Shown here: piece by piece, positions 32,601 through 40,867 of the stretch
How positions within the stretch are numbered: position 1 is the first letter of the stretch
Layout: the number at the start of each line of letters is the position of its first letter
Assembly (NCBI GenBank): GCA_019637175.1
Contig: JAHBWD010000046.1
Location: forward strand, 1-64,000
Length of the DNA: 64,000 bases
Direction: 5' to 3'
Source of the DNA: Labilithrix sp.
GTDB lineage: Bacteria > Myxococcota_A > Polyangia > Polyangiales > Polyangiaceae
Translations under genes and position numbers: made by a program
Notes under the pieces: generated by a model
What the model was told of the DNA's origin: nothing
What the model saw: the letters and a program-made list of their open reading frames with translations, nothing else
Databases searched by the model: none

Positions 32601-35600
32601 GCGCACGACGTCGGCGCGATGATCGGCGCGCTTCAAGAGCGCGCGGAGCCCGGCGCGCGATCCTTCGCTGCGCGGATCGTGGCCGAGCGCGGCTTCGTAG
32701 CTCGCGATGGCCTCTGCCACGGCGTCGAGCTGCTCGCGCTGCACGTCGCCGAGCTCGCGAAGGATGTCGGCCTTCTCCGCGATCGCGTCGGTGCGCGCGG
32801 CGGCGCCCGCGAGCAGCTCGGCGAGCTCGGACCAGAGGCGCGTGCTCCGGTAGAGCGCCGAGAGCGCGCGCGTTCCGTCTTCCGAGTCGCCGAACGTCGC
32901 CTCGACGTCGCGCCACGTCGCGATCGCTTCTTCGGTGGCCTCGAGCTTCTCGCTGAGGATGTTCGCGACGCGCACGCGGTCGGCGCGCTGCTCTTCGGGC
33001 GCACGATCGAGCTTGCCGCGTCTGGCGAGGACGTCGATGAGCGGGCGCCAACGCTGCGCTTTGTCGAAGAGGAGGACGAGGCCGTCGAGCGCTTCGGGAT
33101 CCTCCGGCGCGGTCTCGAGCCGGCCTTCCCACGCCCAGATCGCGCGATCCTCCTCTTCGAGCTCGGTCGCGAGGCGCGCGGCCTCACCGAGCACGCTCCA
33201 GCGCGTCTCCGGCTCTTCCTCGAGGATCGCGAGGCGCTCGAGGACGTCGAGGCGATCGGCCTTGCGCTCCGCGCGAGCGAGGAGCGGCTCGACGTGCCGG
33301 CACGCGGTCAGGAGCGCCGCGTCGGCGATCGGCGAGATCCCGAGGATGCGGAAGAAGAGCTCGATCGCGCGACCGACGTCGCCGATCTTGCCCGCCGTGA
33401 CGACGCCGGCGTGCATGAGCAGCTCGACCTTGAGCGCCTCGTCGTTGCAATCGTCGGCGGCGGAGACGAGCACCTCGGCGAGGCGTTCGAAGCGCCCCAC
33501 GCGCTCGGCGAGCTGCGCGAGCTCGGTGCGATGCGACGCGACCTCGGGCTCGAGCAAGACGAGATGGACGAAGTGTTCCATCGCGTTCTCGTCGTCGCCG
33601 AGCTGCGCGTAGATCGTGGCGATCTGGTGGTGTCGCCGGATCCGCTCCTTGACGCTCTTGACCGCCTCGAGCTCGACCTCGAGCGCGCGCGCGAGATCCG
33701 CCTCGTGGCCCGCGGCGGAGTAGCGCTCCTTGAGCAACGCGGCCGCGCGCTGGCGTACGAGCCCGCGCTTGGGCGCGCTCGGCAAATACGAGTCGCGCCG
33801 GCCCTCGGGCGGCGGCGCCACCGACTCGCGGACCTCGGCGGTCTTGGGCGCGACGGCGAGCACGCGCTCGAGCAGATCCGTGACGTTGATCCCGTAGGTC
33901 TGGCTCGTCGGCTCTTCGCTGCTCTCGTTCGCGAGGATGTCTTCGACGACGATGATCGCGCTCGACGCGTCGGAGAGCTCGTTGAGCCAGAGCGACGCGA
34001 TGCGCGCGCGCTCCTTCTGGGCGTCTTCGTGCGAGAGCTGGGGCAGGCGGTTGCCGAGCAGCCCGATGAGCTCGCGGTGACAGCCGTGCCGCTCGTAGAG
34101 CCGCTCGAGCGCCGCGGAGAGGCGCGTGTTGCCCGGCTTCAGCTCGAGGAGCTGCTCGAGGTAGCGGATCGCGCGCGTCGAGTGGTTGGCGAAGTCTTTG
34201 GCGATCTGCGCCGCCTCTTCGAGCAGCTCGAGGCGCCGCTCCTTGTCGGCGCTCGCGGCCGCGCGGTCGTAGAGCGCGAACAGATCTTCCCATCGCTCTT
34301 GAGCGTCGAAGATCAGCTTCAGCCGATCGAACGCCCACGTGTCGTCGGGCTCGATCTCGAGCAAGCGCTCGAGGATGCCCACGACGCGCCCGCCGTCTTC
34401 GAACCACTCCTCGTAGAACGCGACCGCGCGCTGCCCGAGCTCGATCGCCTGATCTTTCGCGAGGTCTTGCTTGAGCGCCTCTTCGTAGAGCGCGGCGAGC
34501 GGATCGGGCGTCGAGAGCTGCCGCGCGAGGTTCTCCGCGCGATCCCACAGCGAAGCCTCCGTCGGCAGCTCGCGCGCCGCGCGGAGCACCGTCTCGAAGG
34601 CCTCGTCGTTCCTCTGGCTCTCCGCGAGCATGTCGAGGAGGCGCTCGTACTGACCCAAGCGCAGCGCGCCGTCGGTCTTCCAGGTGGCCGACGGCTCGCC
34701 GGCGGCGAGCAGGCGCCGCAGCACGTCGATCTTGAGCGCGGGATCGTCGACCGCGTCGAGCGACTTCTCGAGGACCTCGGCGGCGCGCCTTCCGACGTCG
34801 GGATCGGCCAGGAGGCGCGCGCCGAGCTCGAGCGCCGCGGGATCGTGCGGCGCGCTCTCGAGCACGCCGGCGACGCGATCGAGCGCTTCGCCCCCGCGCC
34901 CCGGCCGCTCGACGAGGATCGTCGCGATCTGCACGTCGAGCACGTTGCGGGCCTCGCCCTCGGAGGCGCCGCGCCGCGCCACGAGCGCCGCGAGCGCGCC
35001 TTCGACGTCGCCCTGCGCGAGCGAGAGGCGCGAGATCGCCGTGAGCGCGTCGAGATCCTCGGGATCGATCTCGACGACGCGTTTGTAGAGCGCGAGCGCC
35101 TTCTCGGGATCGCCGAGCTCGCTCTCTTCGATCGTCGCCCACGTCGCGATCGCGCGCGCGCGCGCCTCCGGCGCCGCTCGGTTCGCGCGCAGCTCGTAGA
35201 GCCAGCGGAGATCGGCGTCGCGTGTCTCGCCCCGCGGCATCGATCGAAGGAGCGCTTCGAGGGCCTCCGAGGCCGTCGCGCGATGCGACTCCTCGGGCGC
35301 CTTCTCCACGACGATCCGATACGCCGCCGCCGCGTCGGCCGCCGTCGCCGGCTTCGTCGCGAGGACGCGCGCCTTCGCCAGCGAAAGCTCGGTCGCGGCC
35401 TGCGGCGTCGCGCCCGCGAGGTTCACGACGGCGTCGGCGATCGCGTCGGCGAAGTCTTCGGTGGCGCCCACCTTCACGGCGAGGGCCTCGAGCTCGGCGA
35501 GCAGCTCGCGGTCTTGCGGCGCGAGCGCGAACGCGCTGCGCGAAGCCTGGAACGCGCTCGCGGGATCGTCGAGCTTGTCGGCGAGCGTCGCCGAGAGCTT

Positions 35601-38600
35601 CCGCAGGAGCGAGATGCGCTCGGGCGTCTCGCTCGTCAGCTCGAGCAAGACGCGCATGAGCGCGGGGACGCGCGCGATCTCGCCGGCGCGCTCGTGCAGC
35701 TCGACGAGCTGCGCGGTCGCCTGCGCGTCGCGAGGATCGATCTCGCGGAGGCGGTTCAACAGATCGACCGCCGTCGCGTCGTCGCCCATCCCGCGCGCGA
35801 CGTCGGCGGCCTGGCGCAGCCGCTCGGTCGCCTGCGTCATGTAGCCCGCTTCGCGATCGAGCTTGGCGAGGCGCTCGAGGCACTGGACCTGGAGCGGCGC
35901 GTCGGTGGTCTCGCGCGCGCGCCGCTCGAGGATCGCGCGGAGCAGCTCGGCGTCGTCGATCACCGCCGCCACGCGCTCGGCGAGATCGAGCTCCGCGGGG
36001 GTGACGCCCGCGTCGGCGAGGAGCGCGCGCGCGTGCTCCGTGGCCTTCTCTTTCGTGCCGTGCTGAGACGCGACGTCGGCGAGCTGCGCGCGGAGCTTGC
36101 GCGCGTCGTCGGGCGAGGCCGCGTGCGGGAGGTGCGCCTCGAGCACGTCGCACAGATCGTCCCACGCGTGCGTCTCGGTGTAGAGCTCGACGAGCGCGCC
36201 GTGCGCGGCGTGATCCTTCGGGTCGTCCTTGAGCGCGCGCTTGTACGCGCCGATCGCCGCGTCGGGGTTCTTGAGCTCGGCGCGCTCGATCGCGCCGATG
36301 CCGTGGAGCAGCTCCTTGCGTCGCGCCGCGTCGGGGCCTCGCTCGAGCGCGGCGCGATAGAGCGCGACGCGCTCCTCGGGGTTTCCTTGTTCGCGAAGCA
36401 GCTCGTCGACGCGCGCGATGAGCTCGGCGGACGAGGGCTCGAACGCGAGCGCGCGTCGATACGCGCCGAGCGCGCTCTTCACGTCGCCCGCGGCGGCGTG
36501 CTCTTCGCCGACGCGCTTCGCGAGGACGAAGATCTCGGCGCTCTCGACCGGGCGATCGCCGAGGCCTTTGCCGAGGATCGCCGCGCGCTTCTTGCGATCG
36601 GTGTCACCGGCGAACAGATCGAACCTGCCGAGCCACGGGCCGATGGGCTCGTGGCTCTCGACCGCCTCGGCGAGGCCGCGCCCCACGACGTCGAGCGCCT
36701 TGTCGCGCGAGACGGAGATCGCGACGTCGGCGGCCTCTTCGAGCGCCTCGAGCCGATCCTGGACGATGGCCGAGAGCTGGGCCTTGAGATCGAGCACGCG
36801 GAGCAGGCCCTGGACGTCGTCGACCTTGCGGTAGATCGGCTCGAGCACCGCCGACGCCGCGAGGCGGTGCTCTCCAGCGGCGAGGAGCTTCTCCACCGTC
36901 GCGCGGCTCGTCTTTTCGTGCGGATCGATCGCGAGCGCGCGCGAGAACGCGTCGAGGGCGGCTTCGTGATCGCGCGTCCGCGTGAGGCAGGCGAGCCCGA
37001 GGCGCGCGAGGATCGCCGGCTTCTCTTCGTGAGGCGCGAGCTCCGCGTCTCGCGCGAGCGCATCGGCGAGCTCGGGCCACTGGCGTTGAGCCTCGAGGAG
37101 CGGCACCCACTGCGCGTAGACGTCGCGCGCGGGGCCGTAGGCCTCGATCATCTGCCGCCACGCCTCGGACGCGCTGCTCGCGTCCTTCGCCTTCGTCGTC
37201 AGCACCTCGGCGGCGCGGAACGAGAGCGCGCGCGCCTCGGCGCGATCGGGGAGATCGCGCGCGCGCTGCTCGAGCACGAAGGAGAGATCGATCCACTCCG
37301 AGCGCTGCTCGTAGAGCGGCTCGAGCGCGGCGAGCGCGCGCGCGCGGAGATCCTTGCCGTCATCGCCCGGGCCGTCGACGAGGCGTCGCCAGGCGGCGAT
37401 GGCGCGCTCGGTGTCGCCCTCTTCGGTCGAGATCTCGGCGACGCGCACGTTGGCGCGCTGCTTCTCTTCGGGATCGCCGCTCAGCTCGCCCACGCGCGTG
37501 AGGACGTCGACGAGGTTCTTGCCGTCGCGCTCGGCCTCGTACACGCCGGCGAGCGCGCGCGCGGCGACGAGCACGGCTTGTGGATCCGCCGACGACGCCG
37601 AGACGACGCCGGCGAGCGTCGTGCGCGCGCGCTTCGCGTCGCCGCCGCGCAAAAGCAGCTCGCCCATCTCCGCGGTGATCCGCGACCGGACCGCCGCGTC
37701 CTTCGCCACCGTCGACACGCGCGCGAACGTCCGCGCGACCTCGAGGGGGCCCTTGAGCTGCGATCCGAGCTCGACGTAGCGGTGCCTCAGATCGTCGTCG
37801 GCCGGATCGATCCCGAGCGCCTGCTCGTAGGCGTCGAACGCGCCCTGCGTGTCGCCGAGCTCGTCCTGCTTGAGGACGCCGATGCGCCGGAGCACGTCGC
37901 GTCGGCGGGGGCCTCGCGTGTTGTCGAGCTCGACGGTCAGGAACTTCGCGCGCTCTTCGGTCGTCTGGGCGCCCGCCGCGAGCGCCGCGGCCGCGCGCGC
38001 GGCGAGGCCCTTGCTCTCGAGCAGGCGCGTGGCGACGCGTCGCGCGTCGGCGTGCGTCGGATCGATCTCGAGGAGCGCCTCGATGTGAGGCATCGCGCGC
38101 TCGGGCTCCTTGAGCTGGTTGGCGAACAGCTCGAGGAGCTTCGTGCGGATGCGCGCGGCGTCGTCGGCGTCGGGCGCCGGATCGGACGCGAGCGCCTGCT
38201 CGAACATGCGCGCGACGTCGCGGTACCGGTTCGCCTTGACGTAGCGGGCCTCGAGCGCGCCGCGGAGCGCTTCGTCGCCCGGCTCGAGCTTCACGAGCTG
38301 CTGGTAGGTCTCGATCGCCTTGTCTTCGAGGTTGGCGCGCTCGTAGAGCACGGCGGCGCGCTTGAAGAGGACGATCTGCTCGGCCTTCGGGCGATGCGCC
38401 GACGTCTGGACGCACAGATCGGCGAGCTTCTTGTTGTCGTCGACCCGCGTGAGCTGCGCGTCGATCCGCTCGAACGCCCCCACGTGCGCGGGGTGCGCGC
38501 CGAGGGCCTTCTCGAGGTACGTCGTCGCGCCGAACTCGTCGCCGAGGATCTCGCCGAAGAAGGTCGCCGCGCGGTAGTAGAGCTCGGCCTGCACGGGCGG

Positions 38601-38837
38601 GAGGAGCGTCTTCAGCTTCCGCCCCTGCGACACGGATTCGTAGGCGAAGGCGAGCTCGGAGACGCGATCGAATTTCACCGCGGCGTCGTGGAGCTCTTGC
38701 CACAGCGCTTCGTCGAGCTGATTGCGCGAGAGCGCGACCAGCAGGGCGTCGAGGACCTCCTCCTCGTTCTCCAGCTTCGTTTCGAACGAGGGGAGGCCGG
38801 CGCGTGGTTTCGGAGGAGGCGGCGGTTGCGATTGCAT
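26646..38837 (-). CDS. Giant TPR repeat protein (4063 aa)
   Basis: The start is the ATG at 38837 (MQSQPPPPPKPRAGLPSF). The reading frame is open further upstream but that part is compositionally unlike the protein and overlaps the neighbour. After a short Pro-rich tail, almost the whole length is alpha-helical repeats of about 34-40 residues with TPR consensus positions, e.g. AIETYQQLVKLEPGDEAL, AFDAYEQALGIDPADDDL, AIGAYKRALKDDPKDHAA; on the order of 100 repeats. One clear interruption lies near residues 1640-1690 (TSQTYGIN ... PPPEGRRDSYLPSAPKRG). No signal peptide, membrane segment or enzyme motif is seen, so it is a cytoplasmic scaffold candidate. Convergent with the Hsp70/J pair, which may be coincidence. 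Confidence 0.92.
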   Translation of the reverse strand: MQSQPPPPPKPRAGLPSFETKLENEEEVLDALLVALSRNQLDEALWQELHDAAVKFDRVSELAFAYESVSQGRKLKTLLPPVQAELYYRAATFFGEILGDEFGATTYLEKALGAHPAHVGAFERIDAQLTRVDDNKKLADLCVQTSAHRPKAEQIVLFKRAAVLYERANLEDKAIETYQQLVKLEPGDEALRGALEARYVKANRYRDVARMFEQALASDPAPDADDAARIRTKLLELFANQLKEPERAMPHIEALLEIDPTHADARRVATRLLESKGLAARAAAALAAGAQTTEERAKFLTVELDNTRGPRRRDVLRRIGVLKQDELGDTQGAFDAYEQALGIDPADDDLRHRYVELGSQLKGPLEVARTFARVSTVAKDAAVRSRITAEMGELLLRGGDAKRARTTLAGVVSASSADPQAVLVAARALAGVYEAERDGKNLVDVLTRVGELSGDPEEKQRANVRVAEISTEEGDTERAIAAWRRLVDGPGDDGKDLRARALAALEPLYEQRSEWIDLSFVLEQRARDLPDRAEARALSFRAAEVLTTKAKDASSASEAWRQMIEAYGPARDVYAQWVPLLEAQRQWPELADALARDAELAPHEEKPAILARLGLACLTRTRDHEAALDAFSRALAIDPHEKTSRATVEKLLAAGEHRLAASAVLEPIYRKVDDVQGLLRVLDLKAQLSAIVQDRLEALEEAADVAISVSRDKALDVVGRGLAEAVESHEPIGPWLGRFDLFAGDTDRKKRAAILGKGLGDRPVESAEIFVLAKRVGEEHAAAGDVKSALGAYRRALAFEPSSAELIARVDELLREQGNPEERVALYRAALERGPDAARRKELLHGIGAIERAELKNPDAAIGAYKRALKDDPKDHAAHGALVELYTETHAWDDLCDVLEAHLPHAASPDDARKLRAQLADVASQHGTKEKATEHARALLADAGVTPAELDLAERVAAVIDDAELLRAILERRARETTDAPLQVQCLERLAKLDREAGYMTQATERLRQAADVARGMGDDATAVDLLNRLREIDPRDAQATAQLVELHERAGEIARVPALMRVLLELTSETPERISLLRKLSATLADKLDDPASAFQASRSAFALAPQDRELLAELEALAVKVGATEDFADAIADAVVNLAGATPQAATELSLAKARVLATKPATAADAAAAYRIVVEKAPEESHRATASEALEALLRSMPRGETRDADLRWLYELRANRAAPEARARAIATWATIEESELGDPEKALALYKRVVEIDPEDLDALTAISRLSLAQGDVEGALAALVARRGASEGEARNVLDVQIATILVERPGRGGEALDRVAGVLESAPHDPAALELGARLLADPDVGRRAAEVLEKSLDAVDDPALKIDVLRRLLAAGEPSATWKTDGALRLGQYERLLDMLAESQRNDEAFETVLRAARELPTEASLWDRAENLARQLSTPDPLAALYEEALKQDLAKDQAIELGQRAVAFYEEWFEDGGRVVGILERLLEIEPDDTWAFDRLKLIFDAQERWEDLFALYDRAAASADKERRLELLEEAAQIAKDFANHSTRAIRYLEQLLELKPGNTRLSAALERLYERHGCHRELIGLLGNRLPQLSHEDAQKERARIASLWLNELSDASSAIIVVEDILANESSEEPTSQTYGINVTDLLERVLAVAPKTAEVRESVAPPPEGRRDSYLPSAPKRGLVRQRAAALLKERYSAAGHEADLARALEVELEAVKSVKERIRRHHQIATIYAQLGDDENAMEHFVHLVLLEPEVASHRTELAQLAERVGRFERLAEVLVSAADDCNDEALKVELLMHAGVVTAGKIGDVGRAIELFFRILGISPIADAALLTACRHVEPLLARAERKADRLDVLERLAILEEEPETRWSVLGEAARLATELEEEDRAIWAWEGRLETAPEDPEALDGLVLLFDKAQRWRPLIDVLARRGKLDRAPEEQRADRVRVANILSEKLEATEEAIATWRDVEATFGDSEDGTRALSALYRSTRLWSELAELLAGAAARTDAIAEKADILRELGDVQREQLDAVAEAIASYEAALGHDPRSEGSRAGLRALLKRADHRADVVRVLLAAYNAADDWRLVLDLTEHRLNAARETESQIAILMEAASLSETRAQDADAAFALVRRALLLEPGAEQTVSELFRLAEATRSFRSLADALRECIEGDDPSSPSGWARGLRFRMGDVLETRLDEPRPALDAYVHVAHEDPTDLEAACAVIRVAGRTMRWDAAARVIVESTRARDTLEPTLTSAVEEAAGAASGWDAVTFALASLVAPAGDREARHDAVDLAPKLARDIEAAIAAWHRDKRGDPDAAEASYARALAHDGTNATILNELAKLQRRAKGRPLVDSLLRLSQATGGDLDLLTEAADAALTSVGDRALSKSILDRLLRLGIERWTAPPDTMPDLDLVSSGAPAEPSTYVDRATRELVRIHSDDGDHDKVVALLVETASLPWSRDKSRGLRHEAGDIAAQRLGASDRATGIYLGLIDEDPHDADAVARLVAIYESSERSTELLGLKRRLVGTAQTEAERLALRLEVARLEDALGDAPRAIGVLHESLAESPRHEATVELLSHLFARDGKHAELESLYASQAKLAEEAGEATLAADLHGRAAQVAESKLGDVPSAIGHLRRVVDLEPRKPALDALARLSTVARDHEGAAGFLDRLREMAEGAERADVTLRLADALVAAGRRGDAQARLESEVGRDPEADHVRMRLAEMYRAAQSWGSLAELLTDGATHAPDKATRLGRLREAAELHRSKTGSPDRAIPLLEQASDLSPDDNAVKLALADALGAAGRFEEARTNLRTLVEAFGGRRPKERAPVHYHLARLDLAVGDRARALVELDAATRIDPANPEILRTLAELARDDGQLDRAERSYRALLTVLRRQDELPEDAPISRSEVMFELSQIAARQGEPDRAKEILESAFELSTESVLEARRLEGALRKSDDHAGLARALESRVSRAGAPTDAAAIYAELGRLYEDHLGRTDEALEMRLRALDLDPGSDETHEAAQRLATAQDKLHVYEERVRALAEAAQEGKTSGRRALDPELAGALFVRMARMAEMDRKDDREAAKLYEQAVSVRERDRDLLSALDRVYERLGDDAGQARVLGMRVAIDAEEGGASSDALYRLAQLRFRSGDVDAGCDAFEQAWEGEQDVERAELLLRAAAERHPEHERVIAIYERLARAPGRERTLVDALVKRWMLPGSTTQPMREAVEIADTIEDRDLAESLLRRYLEGEGSQEDREGRVWALAKLAWISEETGRVREAVLLKREAAELAEPDESRRFLHEVAGLASGPLGDLRLAATIYEELHEREPQDRDAWELLLDVYRRTNDYDKLVALIQEISGYVDAVSERSRLRLERVKVSMEKLRLSDEDATVELREIVDEDPAQVDAAILLGKILERSGREEDLVELLRKQLDAAKDRQDADAVSSLSRRLAQLVEGNDRAQAREIYYAALDWDPQAKEILLALETLHDQDGETEQRADVMERRLALEHGQDAERLALALAEVRREANDGEAALRALEIGFRAAPQSRELRERLESSYREQLEYDKLAELFVNDARSRTDAASRSARLREAAKLHRDELSDPEKGAALLREAREADPSNAELLAELVEMLTASGELKQAADELTSAIERPLDGEQDLPGRVVLVGRRALLRSRLGDMEGALADFEEAIANGIVDLRGLLADHLAKMALASAGRGDVATWRQHRLRVAQIRLEMGDVEDARNVLTELLKTDSKDKATLRAVAYVDELEERWDAASATYRRLVGLEDADGIVSAALKLAETCEKAGRLADARGGLERARMAAPEDAALRDRLAWLYEQLGAVKELAELVLESARAAGDVAPRFEGLMRAGQLYLELAQDPTQTAEMGVAPAVVPLEEAHALRPTDLDCAALLSDAYVGAGRFDEAQELLQRTIGTFKGRRARELSALYHRLARVAEILGDRTTELQHLTTALDMDAQNGVVASELAYLAMELQSWDVAQRALRAITMLKVAAPLPKALAYQHLGEIARQQGDVKRAMMLLKRAIDDDPSLQSARALLDALQAEG

Positions 38838-38976
38838 TGGCGCCCGGGCGAAAAAGCGGACCTCGAGGGTACAGGAAATCCCGGAAGCCAAGCGCGCGAA
38901 ATCATTTCCGAAGAATCGCCATCCTCCGCCGCCGATGTGCGCTGCGGTCGGGGCCGGCTCGGAGCTCGGAACGACG

Positions 38977-40752
38977 CTAGAACGACCCCAGCGGGCCCGC
39001 CTCCCAGGCGACGTCGAGGCTCTCTCCGACCGGGGGCGGCGCGAGCGCTCGGAGATTGCCCTCTCGCCATTGGAGGAGGCGGATGCGCGGATCGTCGAGC
39101 GGCGCGTCGAACTGGATCGCGACCTCCGTGGGGCGCCCGTCGTCGACGGCGACGACGCGGAACGTCGCGCCGCACTGGCGCGCTTCTTCGCCCACGCGGA
39201 CGGGAAGATCGCTCGCTCGATAGAGCGTCTCGAACAGCCCCTGCAGCATCGTTCCGCGGGCTGGGCGGAGGTGGAGCTCTGCCGCGCTCGTGCGTGTGAT
39301 GCGGTGCGCTTGCTTCGCGCCGGAGAGGACCGACCAGCACGCGATCCTGTCGGGCGCGTTCGCGGCGAGGACGGCCGGCACGTACATCGTGACCGTCGGG
39401 TCGGAGACGCCGAGCACGAACACACGCGGGCGCGCCGCGCCTGTCTCGGCCGCGGCCGCGATGCGCTCGAGATCGCGCGCGGCCCGCGTGTTGACCGCGC
39501 CGACACCCAGCGACACGAGCGGGCCCCCGACGAGGTGGACGAGCGCGAGGAGCGCGGCGAACGCACCTCGTGCGAGCCCGCCGGCCGCGAAGCCGCGCCG
39601 GATCAGGATCGCGAGCAGGGCAGAGAAGCCGAGGTCGGGCACGAGCAACACGCGCGCACCCGGGAAGCCGCCGAGCGAGGGAACGAGCGCGAAAACGGCG
39701 CCGAGCACGAGCCACGGGATCGCGGCGCGCTCTTCGGCGCTCATCGACGGCGCGAGGGATCGAGCGAGCCACGCGATCAGCGCCGTGACGATCACGCCCG
39801 TGATCATGATCGGCGCGGGCGGCGCGATCGTGACGGCCTCGGCGGGGACGCCGGCGAACGCGTTCGCGAGCAAGACGGGCAGCATCGTCGCCGCCTTCGC
39901 CGCGAAGCGCCCGGGGTTGCCGAGCGGGTCGACGTAGCCGCCGGATTGCGCAGCGCCGCCTCCCACGCGCGCGTAGATCACGATGTACGCGGCGAGGAGC
40001 GCGAGCGTCGGCGCGATCGAGGGCAGCCGCGCGCGCACGCGCGCGACGAGCGATCGCCGCTCCGCCGGGTCTTTGCGACAGAGCACGTAGGCGATCGGGA
40101 ACCCCGCCGCGCCGAGCGCGCCTTCTCCCGCGCCGAGCCCGATCGCCAACCCGAGCGCGAGGAGCCAGCGGCCTCGCCGTCGTTCCGGCGACGGATCGCG
40201 GACGAACGACGCGAAGCCGAGCAGCGCGGGCAGCGCGGAGAGGAGCATGTGACGGCACGAGACCCACGCGTAGGGGAAGAAGTGCGCGGCGCTCAGCGCG
40301 TAGACGAGCGTGGCGAGCTGCGCCGTGGCGCGGGGCAGCGCGCCGCGGAGCACGAAGCCGACCGTCGCGACGAGCGCGAGGTACCAGGCGATCGAGTGCA
40401 GGTGGTATCCGAGCGGCGCGTCGCCGAGCAGGCGGTGCTCGAACGTGAAGAGCACGCTCGTGAGCGGTCGCACGAGGTGCAGCTTCAGCCCGGGCGCGCT
40501 CCACCAAGGGAGGCTGCCGCTCTCGACGGCCAAGCGGTTCTCCTCGGCGCCGCCCGACGCGAAGCGGTAGAGGTCCCAGAACGGCGGGCCCTCGGGCCAC
40601 GTGCCGTCGACGGCCGCGCGGAGCGCGTGATCGTCGTTGTAGAACCCGAGCTGGATCGACGGCAGCGCGACGACGAGGGCCGCGAGCAACACGAGCCACG
40701 TCGCGTGTCGCCACTCGAGGAAGCGTCGGGCACCGTCCCGGAGCGCGGACAT
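38977..40752 (-). CDS. Multi-pass membrane protein, GT-C glycosyltransferase-like
   Basis: 591 aa. About ten or more hydrophobic segments fill residues ~15-440. The first extracytoplasmic loop carries FYNDDHALRAAVDG, and acidic residues in that loop are the catalytic mark of GT-C lipid-linked sugar transferases (PMT/ArnT type). The C-terminal ~150 residues are soluble and beta-rich (RPRVFVLGVSDPTVTMYVPA onward). The start is the ATG at 40752, which gives a short cytoplasmic end before the first helix. No glycan genes adjoin it. Divergent from ctaB with 115 bases between. The family is assigned by topology and the loop motif only. Confidence 0.7.
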   Translation of the reverse strand: MSALRDGARRFLEWRHATWLVLLAALVVALPSIQLGFYNDDHALRAAVDGTWPEGPPFWDLYRFASGGAEENRLAVESGSLPWWSAPGLKLHLVRPLTSVLFTFEHRLLGDAPLGYHLHSIAWYLALVATVGFVLRGALPRATAQLATLVYALSAAHFFPYAWVSCRHMLLSALPALLGFASFVRDPSPERRRGRWLLALGLAIGLGAGEGALGAAGFPIAYVLCRKDPAERRSLVARVRARLPSIAPTLALLAAYIVIYARVGGGAAQSGGYVDPLGNPGRFAAKAATMLPVLLANAFAGVPAEAVTIAPPAPIMITGVIVTALIAWLARSLAPSMSAEERAAIPWLVLGAVFALVPSLGGFPGARVLLVPDLGFSALLAILIRRGFAAGGLARGAFAALLALVHLVGGPLVSLGVGAVNTRAARDLERIAAAAETGAARPRVFVLGVSDPTVTMYVPAVLAANAPDRIACWSVLSGAKQAHRITRTSAAELHLRPARGTMLQGLFETLYRASDLPVRVGEEARQCGATFRVVAVDDGRPTEVAIQFDAPLDDPRIRLLQWREGNLRALAPPPVGESLDVAWEAGPLGSF

Positions 40753-40826
40753 CGAGGTCCGCTCGTAGGGTCGAACCTCGCGCGCGTCGAGAGAAGAAGG
40801 CCTCGAACGCGAGCGGAACGCGGTGC

Positions 40827-40855
40827 TTGACGGCTCCACGAAGGCTCCCTATTGC
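40827..40855 (+). promoter_or_regulatory. Candidate sigma-70-type promoter of ctaB
   Basis: TTGACG (40827-40832), 17-base spacer, TATTGC (40850-40855). Transcription would begin about six bases before the ATG at 40868, making a nearly leaderless message; consistent with this, no Shine-Dalgarno sequence precedes that ATG. Confidence 0.4.
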
Positions 40856-40867
40856 GTACCGCGTCAC

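Noticed and set aside
30141..39299. A 3052-codon open frame on the plus strand opposite the giant TPR gene
   Set aside because: Composition is Arg/Glu/Ala/Leu-rich without TPR or other motifs; it is the antisense shadow expected when third codon positions are nearly always G or C.
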